A DNA stretch of 64,000 nucleotides from the NCBI RefSeq assembly GCF_014201905.1, contig NZ_JACHFM010000001.1, positions 1,068,994 to 1,132,993 on the forward strand. The letters run 5' to 3'. The DNA is from Amaricoccus macauensis (GTDB taxonomy: Bacteria; Pseudomonadota; Alphaproteobacteria; Rhodobacterales; Rhodobacteraceae). Of this stretch, positions 17,063 through 27,414 are shown piece after piece (position 1 is the first letter of the stretch; the number at the start of each line of letters is the position of its first letter). The notes below the pieces were generated by a model. The model saw nothing but the letters and a program-made list of their open reading frames with translations. It was not told where the DNA came from and made no database searches. The translations under genes were made by a program, and so were the position numbers.

Positions 17063-18934
17063 GTGAGTAATTTGGCAAATTACGAAGGCAGCGACGCCGC
17101 GGAGCGTGTCCGCGGCACATACGTCGAAGACGACATCTACCTTTATGGCGGCAACGATGTCGCCGACGGCAGTTTCGGAACGGACTGGATTTACGGCGGC
17201 ACCGGCAACGACCGGCTTTTCGGCGGCTATCAGGACGACTTCCTCTATGGCGAGGAGGGCAACGACCGGCTGCGGGGCGACAGCGGCGGTGACGTCCTGA
17301 ACGGCGGCGCCGGGCGCGACACCATCGACGGCGGCTCGGGTGATGACCGTATCTCCGTCTACGGGCCGATCGAGTTGCGCGGCGACCGGGTCTACGGCGG
17401 CACCGGCATTGACACGCTGGTCCTCGACCTGAGCGACGCCGCCCGCTTCCGCTTCAGCGCGCGCGATTCGATCGAGGTGAGTTCGTTCGGCGGCATGACG
17501 TTCCGCGACATCGAGCGCTACGAGATTTCCGGCGGCATCCGCGCCGACGCCATGACCGGCTGGCTGCACGACGACAGCCTCTCGGGCAACGGCGGCAATG
17601 ACCGGCTGGTCGGCTACTTCGGCGACGACTCGCTCGACGGCGGCGAGGGCAACGACGTCCTGCTCGGCGGTGGTGGCCACGACTTCGTCTGGGCCAGCGA
17701 CGGCAATGACGTTGCCCGTGGCGGTTTCGGCGATGACGGGCTCAACGGCAACGCCGGCAATGACCGGCTCTACGGCGAGAATGGCCACGACAACATCGAC
17801 GGCGGCACCGGCCGCGACCTGCTCGTCGGCGGCGCTGGCAACGACACACTCGAATCCGACGACTATCTCGATGCGGGGACCGAGCGCGACTCGCTGAACG
17901 GCGGCTCCGGTGCCGACCTCGTTCGCATCGGCGTGCGCGACGTGGCGAATGGTCAGGCGGGCCTTGACAGGCTCGACGCCTATTTTGCCGAGAGCACCTC
18001 GAACGAAAGCTTCGTCCTGCGACAGGCATCGCAGTCCTTCGCCAACGGCGCCCGGGTCAGCGGCTTCGAGGCGCTGAACTACGAGGGCGGCAGCGGCCGG
18101 GATGCGATCACCAGCGGCCGGTTCGCCGACTACCTGAATGGCGGCGGCGGCAATGACCGGCTGAATGGCGGCGCCGGCAACGACAACATCGACGGCGACA
18201 CGGGCAACGACGTGCTGATCGGCGGGCTGGGGAGCGACGTGCTCTCCCACGAGTCGGGCAACGACCGGCTGCTTGGCCAAGCCGGCAACGACACGTTCGA
18301 AATCGACTGGGACGAAAGCAGCGAACTGCCCTATCGCGTGGTGGTGAACGGCGGCGTGGGGCGTGACACGGTCAACTTCATCAGCGTCACGCTCGGCGCG
18401 GTCGTTGATCTGACGCAGCAGTCGCGAAACGACGGTCTCGCCTATGGCAAGACGCTCGCCGGGATCGAGGTGCTACAGGGCACGAGCCTCGACGACAACT
18501 TCGCCGGCACCGCCCGTGCGGACGCTTTCTTCGGCAATTCCGGCGACGACCTGTTGACCGGCCGGCTGGGCAACGACCGGCTGATGGGTGGCGCGGGCTC
18601 GGACATCCTGACCGGCGGCGGCGGCAGGGATTCCTTTGACTTCACCGACTACGACAGCGGCTGGATGGCCGACACGATCACGGACTTCACCCGGGGGCAG
18701 GACCGCCTCGCGTTCGAGCTCTCCGACCTCGGCTGGCGGTCGCAGGCGGGCGTGCGGCTCCAGAGCGGCATCGACCCCGATCCGGTCGGCGGGGCCGCGA
18801 ACCTGCTCTTCGACCGCTCGACCGGCCGGCTGTGGCTCGATGCCGACGGCGTGAACGACACCTACGGGCCTGAGCTTCTCATCACCCTGCACGGGGTGCG
18901 GGCGCTGGCGGAGTCGGACTTCCTGTTCGTCTGA
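17063..18934 (+). CDS. Large RTX (hemolysin-type calcium-binding) repeat protein
   Basis: About 623 residues almost wholly made of glycine/aspartate nonapeptide repeats of the GGxGNDxLx type in several blocks (roughly residues 25-85, 175-270, 345-430 and 505-545 from this start), each block folding into a Ca2+-loaded beta-roll. The C-terminal 90 residues (DTITDFTRGQDRLAFEL onward) fit the usual RTX end that serves as type I secretion signal. No N-terminal signal peptide and no enzymatic domain are visible. Start uncertain: GTG 17063, TTG 17072 (better spacing from GGGGGAG) or ATG 16964 are in frame. No ABC exporter genes are near. Probably a secreted surface or matrix protein. Confidence 0.88.
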   Translation: MSNLANYEGSDAAERVRGTYVEDDIYLYGGNDVADGSFGTDWIYGGTGNDRLFGGYQDDFLYGEEGNDRLRGDSGGDVLNGGAGRDTIDGGSGDDRISVYGPIELRGDRVYGGTGIDTLVLDLSDAARFRFSARDSIEVSSFGGMTFRDIERYEISGGIRADAMTGWLHDDSLSGNGGNDRLVGYFGDDSLDGGEGNDVLLGGGGHDFVWASDGNDVARGGFGDDGLNGNAGNDRLYGENGHDNIDGGTGRDLLVGGAGNDTLESDDYLDAGTERDSLNGGSGADLVRIGVRDVANGQAGLDRLDAYFAESTSNESFVLRQASQSFANGARVSGFEALNYEGGSGRDAITSGRFADYLNGGGGNDRLNGGAGNDNIDGDTGNDVLIGGLGSDVLSHESGNDRLLGQAGNDTFEIDWDESSELPYRVVVNGGVGRDTVNFISVTLGAVVDLTQQSRNDGLAYGKTLAGIEVLQGTSLDDNFAGTARADAFFGNSGDDLLTGRLGNDRLMGGAGSDILTGGGGRDSFDFTDYDSGWMADTITDFTRGQDRLAFELSDLGWRSQAGVRLQSGIDPDPVGGAANLLFDRSTGRLWLDADGVNDTYGPELLITLHGVRALAESDFLFV

Positions 18935-18955
18935 TCACTACGTCCGATCCCCTGC

Positions 18956-18980
18956 GGGAGGCGGTTTCGGCGCGCCTCCC
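18956..18980. terminator. Stem-loop between convergent RTX and P450 genes
   Basis: Arms GGGAGGCG (18956-18963) and CGCCTCCC (18973-18980), 9-base loop, placed exactly between the RTX stop (18934) and the P450 stop (18981). No long T-run on either strand; likely a bidirectional stop. Confidence 0.5.
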
Positions 18981-20369
18981 TCACCCTGCCGCCGCGGCGC
19001 GGGCACCGATGGGCTGAACGAAAAGCTCGACGCCGGGGTCCGGGCGCACCGTCATGTGCATGATCGGGCGCGGCGCCGCACCTGCCGGGGCAAAGCTGAA
19101 GCGGGCGAGGAGCGTCGCGAGGATGATACCCGCCTGCATCATCGCGAAGTTCGCGCCGACACAAACCCGCGGACCAGCCCCAAACGGCAGGTAGAGGTAG
19201 CGGTCCCGGCCGGTGACCGCGGCGGCGGCGAAGTGCTCCGGGTCGAAGGCATCCGGCTCCTGCCAGTAAAGCTTGTGCCGGTGCAGCGCGTGGATGTTGA
19301 GAAACACCGTCTCGCCCGGCCGGATGTCGCGATCGTAGAGGCGATCGGCGGCGAGGACGTTGCGCGCAAGGAAGGCGACCGGGGGATAGAGGCGCATCGC
19401 CTCGTCGATCACCTGCGTCACGTAGGGCATCCGCTCGAGATCGGCCGCCCCCGCCGCGCGGCCGGCCAGCACACCCTCCGCCTCCGCCTGCGCGCGCGCC
19501 TGTGCCTCGGGGTCGTTTGCCAGCAGGAACAGCGACCAGGACAGCGCCAGCGCCGTGGTCTCGTGGCCAGCGACGATGAAGAACTGCATGTTGTGCAGCA
19601 GATCCTCGTCGCTCATCTGCCGGCCGGTCTCAGGATCCTCGGCGCGGATCATGTAGTCGAGCAGGTCGTCAGGCACATGCGGCCCCTCCCGGCGGCGCGC
19701 CTCGATCGCCCGGGCGACCATCCCGTGCATGGTGCGCACCGAGCCCATCGCCAGGATGTTCCCCGGACGCGGGATCCACTGCGGCACCTCGAGGAAGTCG
19801 AGGAGCGAGGCGCGGCCCGCCGTCAGGAAATAGCGGGTGATCGCCGCGGCATAGGCCTCCGGGTCGATATGCTCGCGGCCCGAGAGCGCCACCTCGCAGA
19901 TGACGTCGAAGGTCGCGGAGAGCATCTCGCGCACCATCTCGACCGGCCCGGAGCCGGCACTGGCGACGCGCTCGGCGGCGCGCTCGGCGGTGCGCGTCAT
20001 CATCGGTGCGAGCGACGCGACGTTGCGGGCGGCAAAGACCGGGGCGATCGCCCGGCGCTGCCAGCGCCAGCGGGCGCCATCGGCGGTGAAGAGGCTCGCG
20101 CCCACCGCCGGGCGAAGCATGCGGATCATCACCTCCGACTTCGGATAGTTCTCGACGTTGTCGAGAAAGATCCGCCGCAACCCTTCGGGCCCCTGCACCA
20201 TGTGCCAGCGGGCCGGGCCGGTGGTGCCGGTGACGATCGGCTGGGTGTAGGAGATCGCCGGGATGATGTTGAGGACGTTCTTTCGGACCGCCTTGACGCT
20301 TGCGAGCACACCGAGCGGGCGGCCGGGCGGGGTAACGGTCGGCGGGATGAAAAGCGGGCGCTGGGACAT
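18981..20369 (-). CDS. Cytochrome P450
   Basis: A 462-residue P450 monooxygenase. Visible signatures: the I-helix oxygen-binding AGHETTA (about residues 266-272), the ExxR pair in DEAMRLYPP (about 322-330), and the heme-binding loop FGAGPRVCVGANFA with the Cys ligand near residue 402. No membrane anchor is obvious at the N terminus and no redox partner is fused. A ferredoxin-reductase-like flavoprotein is encoded at 35.7-36.9 kb and could act as partner, which is inference only. The AGHETTA/LYPP style fits the bacterial fatty-acid or terpenoid hydroxylases; substrate unknown. Confidence 0.93.
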   Translation of the reverse strand: MSQRPLFIPPTVTPPGRPLGVLASVKAVRKNVLNIIPAISYTQPIVTGTTGPARWHMVQGPEGLRRIFLDNVENYPKSEVMIRMLRPAVGASLFTADGARWRWQRRAIAPVFAARNVASLAPMMTRTAERAAERVASAGSGPVEMVREMLSATFDVICEVALSGREHIDPEAYAAAITRYFLTAGRASLLDFLEVPQWIPRPGNILAMGSVRTMHGMVARAIEARRREGPHVPDDLLDYMIRAEDPETGRQMSDEDLLHNMQFFIVAGHETTALALSWSLFLLANDPEAQARAQAEAEGVLAGRAAGAADLERMPYVTQVIDEAMRLYPPVAFLARNVLAADRLYDRDIRPGETVFLNIHALHRHKLYWQEPDAFDPEHFAAAAVTGRDRYLYLPFGAGPRVCVGANFAMMQAGIILATLLARFSFAPAGAAPRPIMHMTVRPDPGVELFVQPIGARAAAAG

Positions 20370-20531
20370 GGGATGACCCTAGCTTCTCCCCCCGGCGGCG
20401 TCACCCTCGCGTAACGTTTTCGACGGGCGCAAGGCCCACGGCAACGGAGGAGCCGGACCCCCTCGGCCACCCGTCTTGACAGCCCGAGCACGCGTCGCCA
20501 AGCCTGCCCGGGAACGCGGGAGGGGCGGCGG

Positions 20532-21983
20532 TTGACGATCGACATCCGGCCAGTCGGCTACATCATCGGCTGGCTCGTGGCGGCGCTCGGACTGGCAATG
20601 GCCGTGCCGATGCTGATGGACGCCTGGGACGGGCACCGGAACGCCATGGCGTTTGCGGTGTCGGCCCTCCTCGCGCTCGTCGCCGGCGCCGGGCTCGCGG
20701 TCACCTGCGCCGAGCACCGGCCTCGGGCGCTCAGCCTCCGGCAGGGCTTTCTGCTCACAACGGGCTCATGGGCAGTCTTTCCGGCGGTCGCCGGCCTGCC
20801 GCTCATGCTGGGGTTCCCGCACCTCTCGTTCACTGACGCCTATTTCGAGTTCACCTCGGCGCTGACCGCCTCCGGCGGCACGATCATCGTCGGCCTCGAC
20901 GACCTGCCGCGCAGCGTGCTGCTCTGGCGCGGCATGGTGACCTGGGTCGGCGGGATCGGGGTGATCCTGCTCGCGATGATCCTGCTTCCGATTCTGAACG
21001 TCGGCGGCATGCAGGTCCTTCGCAACGCCGACTTCAACACGCTTGGCAAGATCATGCCCCGAGCCAAGGCGATCGCCGCCTCAATCGGCTCGGTCTATGC
21101 CGTTCTGACCCTCTCCTGCTGCCTCGCCTACGTCTGGGCGGGGATGGACGGGTTCGACGCCATCGTCCATGCGCTCTCCACGGTGGCAACCGGTGGCATG
21201 GCGAACCACGACAACTCCTTTGCCGACTTCTCCCCGGCGGCGCAGTGGATCGCCACCTTCTTCATGCTGACCTGCTCGCTCTCCTTCGTGCGCTACGTGC
21301 AGCTCGCCCGAGGCGAGCCGCGCCCGCTTTTCGTGGACAGCCAGATCCGCACCTTCCTCGGGATCTACTTCGGCCTCTGCGCCGCCCTCGTGCTCGCGCG
21401 TTCGCTGCAGGGCACGGTGATCGACGCCACGAGCCTGCGCGAGATCGCGTTCAGCCTCGCCTCGGTGATCACGACCACCGGCTTCGCCGCGACCGACTAC
21501 TCCCAGTGGGGGCCGATGGCCGAAGTGGTGTTCTTCTGCGCCATGATGATCTGTGGCTGTTCGGGCTCGACCTCGGGTGGCCCGAAGGTCTTTCGCTACC
21601 AACTCCTGTTCTCGGCGATCTCCACCGAAGTCGCCCGGCTGCACAGCCCGAACCTCGTGCACACGCCGCGCTATCAGGGCGTGCCGATCTCCAACGAGCT
21701 GCTCGACTCGGTGATCGCCTACTTCATGATGTTCCTGCTGAGCTTCGGCGTGGGGGCGGTGCTGCTTTCGTTCATGGGGCTCGACCCGGTGACGGCGATC
21801 TCCGGCGCTCTCGCCTGCCTCTCGAACATCGGCCCGGGCCTCGGGCCGGTGATCGGGCCGGCCGGGACATTCGCGCCGCTGCCCGATGCGGCGAAGTGGG
21901 TCTGCTCGTTCCTGATGCTCGTCGGCCGGCTGGAGCTGCTCACGGCCTACGTGATCTTCACCGCGGCGTTCTGGCGCGGGTGA
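20532..21983 (+). CDS. trkH: TrkH-family potassium uptake channel subunit
   Basis: A 483-residue membrane protein with four repeated helix-pore-helix units. The pore loops with their key Gly are visible as TASGGTIIVG (about 115), TVATGGMANHD (about 220), ITTTGFAATD (about 317) and CSGSTSGGPK (about 345 onward), the last also giving the family's C-terminal signature region. TrkH works with the cytosolic TrkA regulator for K+ (or Na+/K+) uptake; trkA is not in the window. The start is TTG at 20532 after a G-rich GGGAGGGG; no closer ATG fits. Divergent from the P450 across 162 bases with no further gene. Confidence 0.93.
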   Translation: MTIDIRPVGYIIGWLVAALGLAMAVPMLMDAWDGHRNAMAFAVSALLALVAGAGLAVTCAEHRPRALSLRQGFLLTTGSWAVFPAVAGLPLMLGFPHLSFTDAYFEFTSALTASGGTIIVGLDDLPRSVLLWRGMVTWVGGIGVILLAMILLPILNVGGMQVLRNADFNTLGKIMPRAKAIAASIGSVYAVLTLSCCLAYVWAGMDGFDAIVHALSTVATGGMANHDNSFADFSPAAQWIATFFMLTCSLSFVRYVQLARGEPRPLFVDSQIRTFLGIYFGLCAALVLARSLQGTVIDATSLREIAFSLASVITTTGFAATDYSQWGPMAEVVFFCAMMICGCSGSTSGGPKVFRYQLLFSAISTEVARLHSPNLVHTPRYQGVPISNELLDSVIAYFMMFLLSFGVGAVLLSFMGLDPVTAISGALACLSNIGPGLGPVIGPAGTFAPLPDAAKWVCSFLMLVGRLELLTAYVIFTAAFWRG

Positions 21984-22101
21984 GCCTCCCGTCAACCGGG
22001 CCCGTCAGCGTGGCCGATCACCGCATCCCGAGCGGCGCGGATTGACCCGCTCGGGAGCCATGCGCTAAAGCCGCGACCGACCCTGCCCAAGGATCCTTCC
22101 C

Positions 22102-23019
22102 ATGGCCGCCGATACCCCGAAGAGCTTCCAGGAGATCATCCTGCGCCTGCAGGCCTACTGGGCGGCCACCGGCTGCGCCATCCTGCAGCCCTACGACATG
22201 GAGGTCGGGGCGGGCACCTTCCACCCGGCAACGACCTTGCGCTCGCTCGGACCGAAGCCCTGGGCCGCGGCCTACGTCCAGCCGTCGCGCCGGCCGACCG
22301 ATGGCCGCTACGGCGACAGCCCGAACCGCTGGCAGCACTACTACCAGTATCAGGTGATCATCAAACCATCGCCGCCCGACCTGCAGGAGCTCTACCTCGG
22401 CAGCCTGAAGGCAATCGACATCGACACGGACCTCCACGACATCCGTTTCGTGGAAGACGACTGGGAGAGCCCGACGCTGGGCGCGTGGGGTCTCGGCTGG
22501 GAGGTCTGGTGCGACGGGATGGAAGTGTCGCAGTACACCTACTTCCAGCAGGTCGGCGGCCACGACTGCCGGCCGGTCTCGGGCGAACTCACCTACGGGC
22601 TCGAACGGCTGGCGATGTACGTGCTGGGCTACGACGACGGCAACCTGATGCCGTTCAACGACCCCTCGGCCCCGATCCCGCTCACCTACGGCGACGTCTT
22701 CCGCGAAGCGGAGGCCGAGTATGCCCGCTGGAACTTCGACGTGGCCGACACCGACATGCTGCTGCGCCACTTCGAGGACGCCGAGAAGGAATGCGCCCGC
22801 ATTCTCGCCGAGCCGGACGTGGATCCGAAGACCGGCCGGCGCATCGTCATGGCGCTGCCGGCCTATGACCAGTGCATCAAGGCGAGCCATCTCTTCAACC
22901 TGCTCGACGCCCGCGGCGTCATCTCGGTGACCGAGCGACAGGCCTACATCGGCCGGGTGCGGGCTCTGGCCAAGGCATGTGCCGACGCCTTCGTCAAATC
23001 CGGCGAGGCGGCGGCTTGA
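22102..23019 (+). CDS. glyQ: Glycyl-tRNA synthetase alpha subunit
   Basis: A 305-residue protein matching bacterial GlyQ over its full length: [14 protein letters not shown] at the N terminus, then [33 protein letters not shown] and [12 protein letters not shown], and the motif around [12 protein letters not shown] (about 165-176). It is the catalytic subunit of the alpha2beta2 glycyl-tRNA synthetase that charges tRNA-Gly. The stop overlaps the TTG start of the DUF6446-type gene. The partner glyS, which commonly follows in related genomes, is not present downstream in this window. Confidence 0.97.
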   Translation: MAADTPKSFQEIILRLQAYWAATGCAILQPYDMEVGAGTFHPATTLRSLGPKPWAAAYVQPSRRPTDGRYGDSPNRWQHYYQYQVIIKPSPPDLQELYLGSLKAIDIDTDLHDIRFVEDDWESPTLGAWGLGWEVWCDGMEVSQYTYFQQVGGHDCRPVSGELTYGLERLAMYVLGYDDGNLMPFNDPSAPIPLTYGDVFREAEAEYARWNFDVADTDMLLRHFEDAEKECARILAEPDVDPKTGRRIVMALPAYDQCIKASHLFNLLDARGVISVTERQAYIGRVRALAKACADAFVKSGEAAA

Positions 23020-23453
23020 GCGGCCGCCGGCTGATCCTCGGCTTCGTCGGGTTCCTCGTCCTCTTCGCCGCCGCCCTCGTCTGGTTCCAGTTCTATGCGT
23101 TCTACGAGCGTCAGTCCGGCGTCGGCGCGCTCACGATCGACGGAGAGGTGGTGCCGGTCGCCGACTATCAGGGCATCGACGCGACGTCGTCACCCCTGAA
23201 GCTGCGGGCCTGCTTCCGCATCGATCCCGCCGCGGTCGCGACCCTTGCGCCGGCGACGGACGCAACGCCGCTGGTCGGCCCGTTCTGGTTCCACTGCTTC
23301 GACGCCGGCCGGCTGACCGACGATCTCGCGGCAGGTCGCCTGACGGCCTACCGCATCGCCCATGACGATCCGGCCGGCTTCGATACCCTGATCGCCGTCG
23401 CTCCTGACGGTGAGGGCTATCTCTGGCGCCAGCTCAACGGCGAAATCGAGTAG
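23016..23453 (+). CDS. DUF6446-like membrane-anchored protein
   Basis: A 145-residue protein starting at TTG 23016, whose last bases overlap the glyQ stop (TTGA), so it is translationally coupled. One N-terminal transmembrane helix (residues about 5-24, [20 protein letters not shown]) is followed by a periplasmic domain with the motif [10 protein letters not shown] and a second Cys in FWFHCFDAG. Such proteins commonly sit between glyQ and glyS in Rhodobacterales. Function unknown. Confidence 0.82.
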   Translation: MSGRRLILGFVGFLVLFAAALVWFQFYAFYERQSGVGALTIDGEVVPVADYQGIDATSSPLKLRACFRIDPAAVATLAPATDATPLVGPFWFHCFDAGRLTDDLAAGRLTAYRIAHDDPAGFDTLIAVAPDGEGYLWRQLNGEIE

Positions 23454-23556
23454 TTCGCGGACTGTCCCGTCAGGGATGGCGCGACGCTCGCGGGTTTGCA
23501 GGTGTCGGACCGATACGGACCGGTACGGCCGTCATCCCGATCCATCACCGTCCGGG

Positions 23557-25530
23557 TCAGCCGGTTGAACTGCCGGTCGCAGGCCGGGCCCCATCGGCCG
23601 GCTGCGCCTCCTCGACCGGCGCCGCTTCCTCACCGAGGCGGGCACGATAGACCTCGAAGCCTTCCAGCACGCGCATCACGTAGTTCCGTGTCTCGGTGTA
23701 GGGGATCGACTCGATCCATTGCACCGGATCGGCACCCGGCGCGCGCGGGTCGCCGAGGTCCTTCAGCCACTGATCGACGCGCCCCGGCCCGGCGTTGTAG
23801 GCGGCCGTTGCCAGCAGATAGGACCCGTCGTAGCGCTTGAGGAGGCCGGCGAGATAGGCCGTGCCAAGGCGGGCGTTGTAGACCGGATCACCGGTCAGCT
23901 TCGCGGAGTCGTAGGGCAGGCCAGCCACCTCGGCCGTCTGCTTCGCCGTCGCCGGCATCAGCTGCATGAGGCCACGCGCTCCGGCCGAGCTGGCGGCAGC
24001 GGTGTAGAACTCCGACTCCTGCCGAGCGATGGCGAGCGCATAGGCCGCCGCCACCGAGAGCGGCTCGCCGGCGATCCGGTGCAGCGGATAGTACTGGTCG
24101 GGCAGGACGACCCCCTCGTTCGCCGCATCCTTGGCGATGCGGATGCCGATCTCCGGGTAGCCGAGATCGATCACCATCTGGGCGAGCGCCGCCCGGGTCT
24201 CCGCCGGCCGATCGTCCGCCGCCGCGCGCAGGAACGTCGAGCCGCGCCGCTCGTCGCCGGCGCGGAGCAGCAAGAGACCCGCCTGCACCACCGGACTTGC
24301 GTTCAGCCCGGCCCCGCGCCAGTCCGGCACGTCGAGCGGCGCCTCAGGTGGCAGCGGCGTGGAGAGCTCGCGCGCCGCGAGCTGGCCGTAGAAGCTCGTC
24401 CGCCAGAGCGCCGCGGACCGGAAGGCGTGCTCCGCCGCGACCGGATCTCCGAGGCGGCGATAGGCGAGCCCGAGCCAGTAACCGGCGCGCCCGAGGCTGA
24501 TCGGCGTCGCCACTGCCGACTCGAAGCGGGTGAAGTGCCCGACGGCCCGTTTGGCGTCATCGAGCCGCGTGAGAGCGATGAAGCCCGCGACCCATTCGGC
24601 GTCGGCAAACTCCGATCCCTCGCTGCCAAAACTCTGCGACGCGATCCGGTAGGCGCCGCCCACGTCGCCGTCCTCGAGCGCCTGACGTGCGAGGTTTGCC
24701 CGGCGGTCCATCCAGAATTCCGGCCGTCCCAGCGCGGTCTTCGAGGTGGAGCGGGCGAGGAGATAGTCCTCCGCCTCCTGCCAGCGCCCCTTGGTCACGC
24801 GGTAGAGGTAGCGCTCAAAGGCGAGGCCCGGGTCGCTCTTCAGCGCGTCCGGCACCGTATTGATGGCGTATTGCAGCCCCTCTGCGTCGTTGCGGGTGGC
24901 GATCCGCGCCTGCGCGAGCTTCTGCCAGTCCTCCGGCACCAGCGGAAACATCGTCTGCGCCTCGGCGGCGAGCCCGCGCCAGAGCAGCATGTCGAGCCGC
25001 GCCACATGCCCGGACGCAAGCACCGGCTTCCAGCGGGCGAGCGCGGCGGCGCGCTCAGGCCCGGTCAGCGAGAACGTGGTCCAGGCGCGGGTGATCTCTG
25101 CCTCGGCCTCCGCCTCGCGACCGGTGGCGGCGAGCGCGTCTGCAAGCCGGAGTGAGCCGGTCCCGGTCAGGGGGGGCTGGTCGGCGAAGAAGTCGGTCAC
25201 CGTCGAGGCCGGCAGGCCCTCGGGCATCGCCCGCTCCGCACCACGGCGGAGCGCCGCCATGGCCGGCCAGTCTGAATTGCGCGACATGAACCGGCGATAC
25301 TCGTCGAAATCGCCCGCCCCGCTCGCCAGCCGCAGCCAGAGCACGATGTCGAGCGCGATCGGCGCACCAGTTGACCCGGCGATGACCGTCGCCTGCGTCC
25401 AGTCGCCCTGCCGCGCGGCATCGAGCGCCCGGGCGACCACCGGCCCCGGTGGCAGGGGATCGGCCGGCACCGCGGCGCTGCCCGCGAGCCAGAGCGCGAG
25501 CGTGATGGCGAAAGGCGTGGCGGCACGCAT
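23557..25530 (-). CDS. Soluble lytic murein transglycosylase (Slt70-like)
   Basis: A 657-residue periplasmic enzyme: signal peptide at residues 1-23, a long superhelical region of paired helices (about 30-470) as in Slt70, then the SLT catalytic domain. The catalytic Glu is in [19 protein letters not shown] near residue 504, followed by the LMQLMPAT motif and the [13 protein letters not shown] segment near 595. It cleaves peptidoglycan glycan strands to give 1,6-anhydro-muropeptides. Convergent with the DUF6446 gene and divergent from dapA, an arrangement frequent in Rhodobacterales. Confidence 0.94.
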   Translation of the reverse strand: MRAATPFAITLALWLAGSAAVPADPLPPGPVVARALDAARQGDWTQATVIAGSTGAPIALDIVLWLRLASGAGDFDEYRRFMSRNSDWPAMAALRRGAERAMPEGLPASTVTDFFADQPPLTGTGSLRLADALAATGREAEAEAEITRAWTTFSLTGPERAAALARWKPVLASGHVARLDMLLWRGLAAEAQTMFPLVPEDWQKLAQARIATRNDAEGLQYAINTVPDALKSDPGLAFERYLYRVTKGRWQEAEDYLLARSTSKTALGRPEFWMDRRANLARQALEDGDVGGAYRIASQSFGSEGSEFADAEWVAGFIALTRLDDAKRAVGHFTRFESAVATPISLGRAGYWLGLAYRRLGDPVAAEHAFRSAALWRTSFYGQLAARELSTPLPPEAPLDVPDWRGAGLNASPVVQAGLLLLRAGDERRGSTFLRAAADDRPAETRAALAQMVIDLGYPEIGIRIAKDAANEGVVLPDQYYPLHRIAGEPLSVAAAYALAIARQESEFYTAAASSAGARGLMQLMPATAKQTAEVAGLPYDSAKLTGDPVYNARLGTAYLAGLLKRYDGSYLLATAAYNAGPGRVDQWLKDLGDPRAPGADPVQWIESIPYTETRNYVMRVLEGFEVYRARLGEEAAPVEEAQPADGARPATGSSTG

Positions 25531-25725
25531 TTGGTTGGGATGACCCTCCGGAGATTTCTTGCCCAGGCGGCACTATGCCACAGGTCGCGACCTTTCGTCT
25601 GCTACCGGGAGGTTAACACTTCCGTAACGTCCCGATCCCGGCCGACCCGCCTTGCGGCGAGCGCTTTTCCCGAATACTTTCGCGCCCGGCCTTTCCCGGC
25701 CCGTTTCCCGTCAAGGACTACAGTC

Positions 25726-26601
25726 ATGTTCAGAGGCTCCATCCCCGCGCTCATCACACCCTTCCAGAACGGCAAGGTGGATGAGAAAGCGCTGGTAGAC
25801 CTCGTGAACTGGCACGTGGAGGAAGGCAGCCACGGGCTCGTCGCGGTCGGCACCACCGGCGAGACGCCGACCCTCTCCCACGACGAGCACGAGCGGGTCG
25901 TCGAAGTGGTGGTCAAGACCGCCGCGGGCCGGATCCCGATCATTGCCGGCGCCGGATCGAACAACACCGAGGAATCGGTGCGGCTCATGCGTTTCGCGAA
26001 GTCCGTGGGCGCCGATGCCGCACTCGTGGTCACGCCCTACTACAACAAGCCGAGCCAGCGCGGCCTCTACCACCACTACAAGGCCCTGCATGATGCGGTG
26101 GACCTGCCGATCATTATCTACAACATCCCCGGCCGCTCGATCGTCGACATGACGCCCGCGACCATGGGAGAGCTTGCGAAGCTGCCGCGGATCATCGGCG
26201 TGAAGGACGCGACCGGCGATGTCAGCCGCGTCTCTGACCAGCGCATCACCTGCGGCACCGACTTCCTTCAGCTGTCCGGCAACGACGACAGCGCGCTCGG
26301 CTTCAACGCGCACGGCGGTGATGGCTGCATCAGCGTGGTGGCGAACGTCGCGCCGCGGCTCTCGTCGGAGTTCCAGCAGGCGATGCTCGCGGGCGACTAC
26401 GCGAAGGCCCTGACCTACCAGGACCGGCTCATGCCGCTGCACCGCGCCTGCTTCGCCGAGCCGAACCCGTCGCCGACGAAGTACGCGCTTTCCCTCCTCG
26501 GGAAGTGCTCCGAGGAGGTGCGCTCGCCCATGGTGACGCTCGAGGATTCGACCCGGGAGCGGGTGCGTGCCGCCATGCGGCACGCGGGTTTGCTGAACTG
26601 A
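25726..26601 (+). CDS. dapA: 4-hydroxy-tetrahydrodipicolinate synthase
   Basis: A 291-residue TIM-barrel class I aldolase that condenses pyruvate with aspartate semialdehyde in the diaminopimelate/lysine pathway. Seen: [14 protein letters not shown] (about residues 43-56), the catalytic Tyr in VTPYYNKP (about 130-137) and the Schiff-base Lys in [10 protein letters not shown] (Lys near 161). The ATG at 25726 gives the usual [13 protein letters not shown] start. Its stop is one base from the stop of the convergent SDR gene. Confidence 0.97.
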   Translation: MFRGSIPALITPFQNGKVDEKALVDLVNWHVEEGSHGLVAVGTTGETPTLSHDEHERVVEVVVKTAAGRIPIIAGAGSNNTEESVRLMRFAKSVGADAALVVTPYYNKPSQRGLYHHYKALHDAVDLPIIIYNIPGRSIVDMTPATMGELAKLPRIIGVKDATGDVSRVSDQRITCGTDFLQLSGNDDSALGFNAHGGDGCISVVANVAPRLSSEFQQAMLAGDYAKALTYQDRLMPLHRACFAEPNPSPTKYALSLLGKCSEEVRSPMVTLEDSTRERVRAAMRHAGLLN

Positions 26602-26602
26602 G

Positions 26603-27286
26603 CTACCAGGGGTAGTTTCCGCCCTTCCAGTTCAGGAAGCTGCCCGCCTCGGCGGGGGTGAGCGCGTCGATCACGCGGCGCATCCCCGTCACGCTTTCCT
26701 CCACGGTCGTGGGCGCCTTGGCGCCGCCCATGTCGGTCTGCACCCAGCCGGGATTGATCACCGCCACGATGATGCCGCGCGGTGTCATCTCCAGTGCCCG
26801 CACCCGCATCGCCATGTTCACCGCCGCCTTCGACGTGCGGTACATCATCGCGCGCGGCGAGCCCACGTCACCGATCGAGCCCATGCCGCTGGTGATGGTG
26901 ATCGCCTTCGCGTCCTTCGCCGCCGCCAGACGGTCGGCGAAGGCATCGAGCACGCGGACCGGACCCATCAGGTTGATGTCGAGCAGGTGCTGCCACTCGA
27001 GGTAGTTCACGTGGTCCACGCCGTCGTCCGTGTGCCCCATGATCCCGGCGCTGTTCACCAGAAGATCGACGGGTTCGTCGTCCTCCGCGGCGACCGCCTC
27101 GACGGACGCGAGATCGGTCACATCCATTGCGATCGGGCGCACGCCATCGCCGAGCGCGTGCAACTCGTCGGCCACGGTTTCCGGTTGCCGGCAGGCTGCG
27201 ATCACGCGCCACCCCTCGGCGGCGAACTGCCGGACGAATTCCCGACCGATACCACGGCTCGAGCTGGTCACAACGACTGTCGGCAT
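26603..27286 (-). CDS. SDR-family oxidoreductase
   Basis: A 227-residue short-chain dehydrogenase: nucleotide motif TSSSRGIGREF (about residues 6-16), NSAGIMG near 79-85, and an intact catalytic YRTSK motif near 142-146. The start at ATG 27286 follows GGGGAAG; the longer in-frame reading adds unrelated residues. It resembles the sepiapterin-reductase/C-factor-like group, which acts on small carbonyl compounds. With the RTX gene upstream it forms a minus-strand pair placed between dapA and smpB. Confidence 0.88.
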   Translation of the reverse strand: MPTVVVTSSSRGIGREFVRQFAAEGWRVIAACRQPETVADELHALGDGVRPIAMDVTDLASVEAVAAEDDEPVDLLVNSAGIMGHTDDGVDHVNYLEWQHLLDINLMGPVRVLDAFADRLAAAKDAKAITITSGMGSIGDVGSPRAMMYRTSKAAVNMAMRVRALEMTPRGIIVAVINPGWVQTDMGGAKAPTTVEESVTGMRRVIDALTPAEAGSFLNWKGGNYPW

Positions 27287-27414
27287 ATCACTTCCCCGTC
27301 GGCTATACTCACGGGAGAGTGTAGTCCGCGAGACGCGCGCGGCCAGACAGTAGCGACCAAAGAACCGCACCTCTCCCGTGGCCGGGAGAGGTGCTCACAA
27401 CCAGCGCGTGGCGG

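Noticed and set aside
16823-18280. Antisense frame opposite the RTX repeats, rich in Val/Ala
   Set aside because: The repeat pattern comes from the RTX gene on the other strand.
17160-18610. Array of short similar DNA units that could look like CRISPR or satellite repeats
   Set aside because: Units are in frame, degenerate and encode RTX nonapeptides; no conserved repeat with unique spacers.
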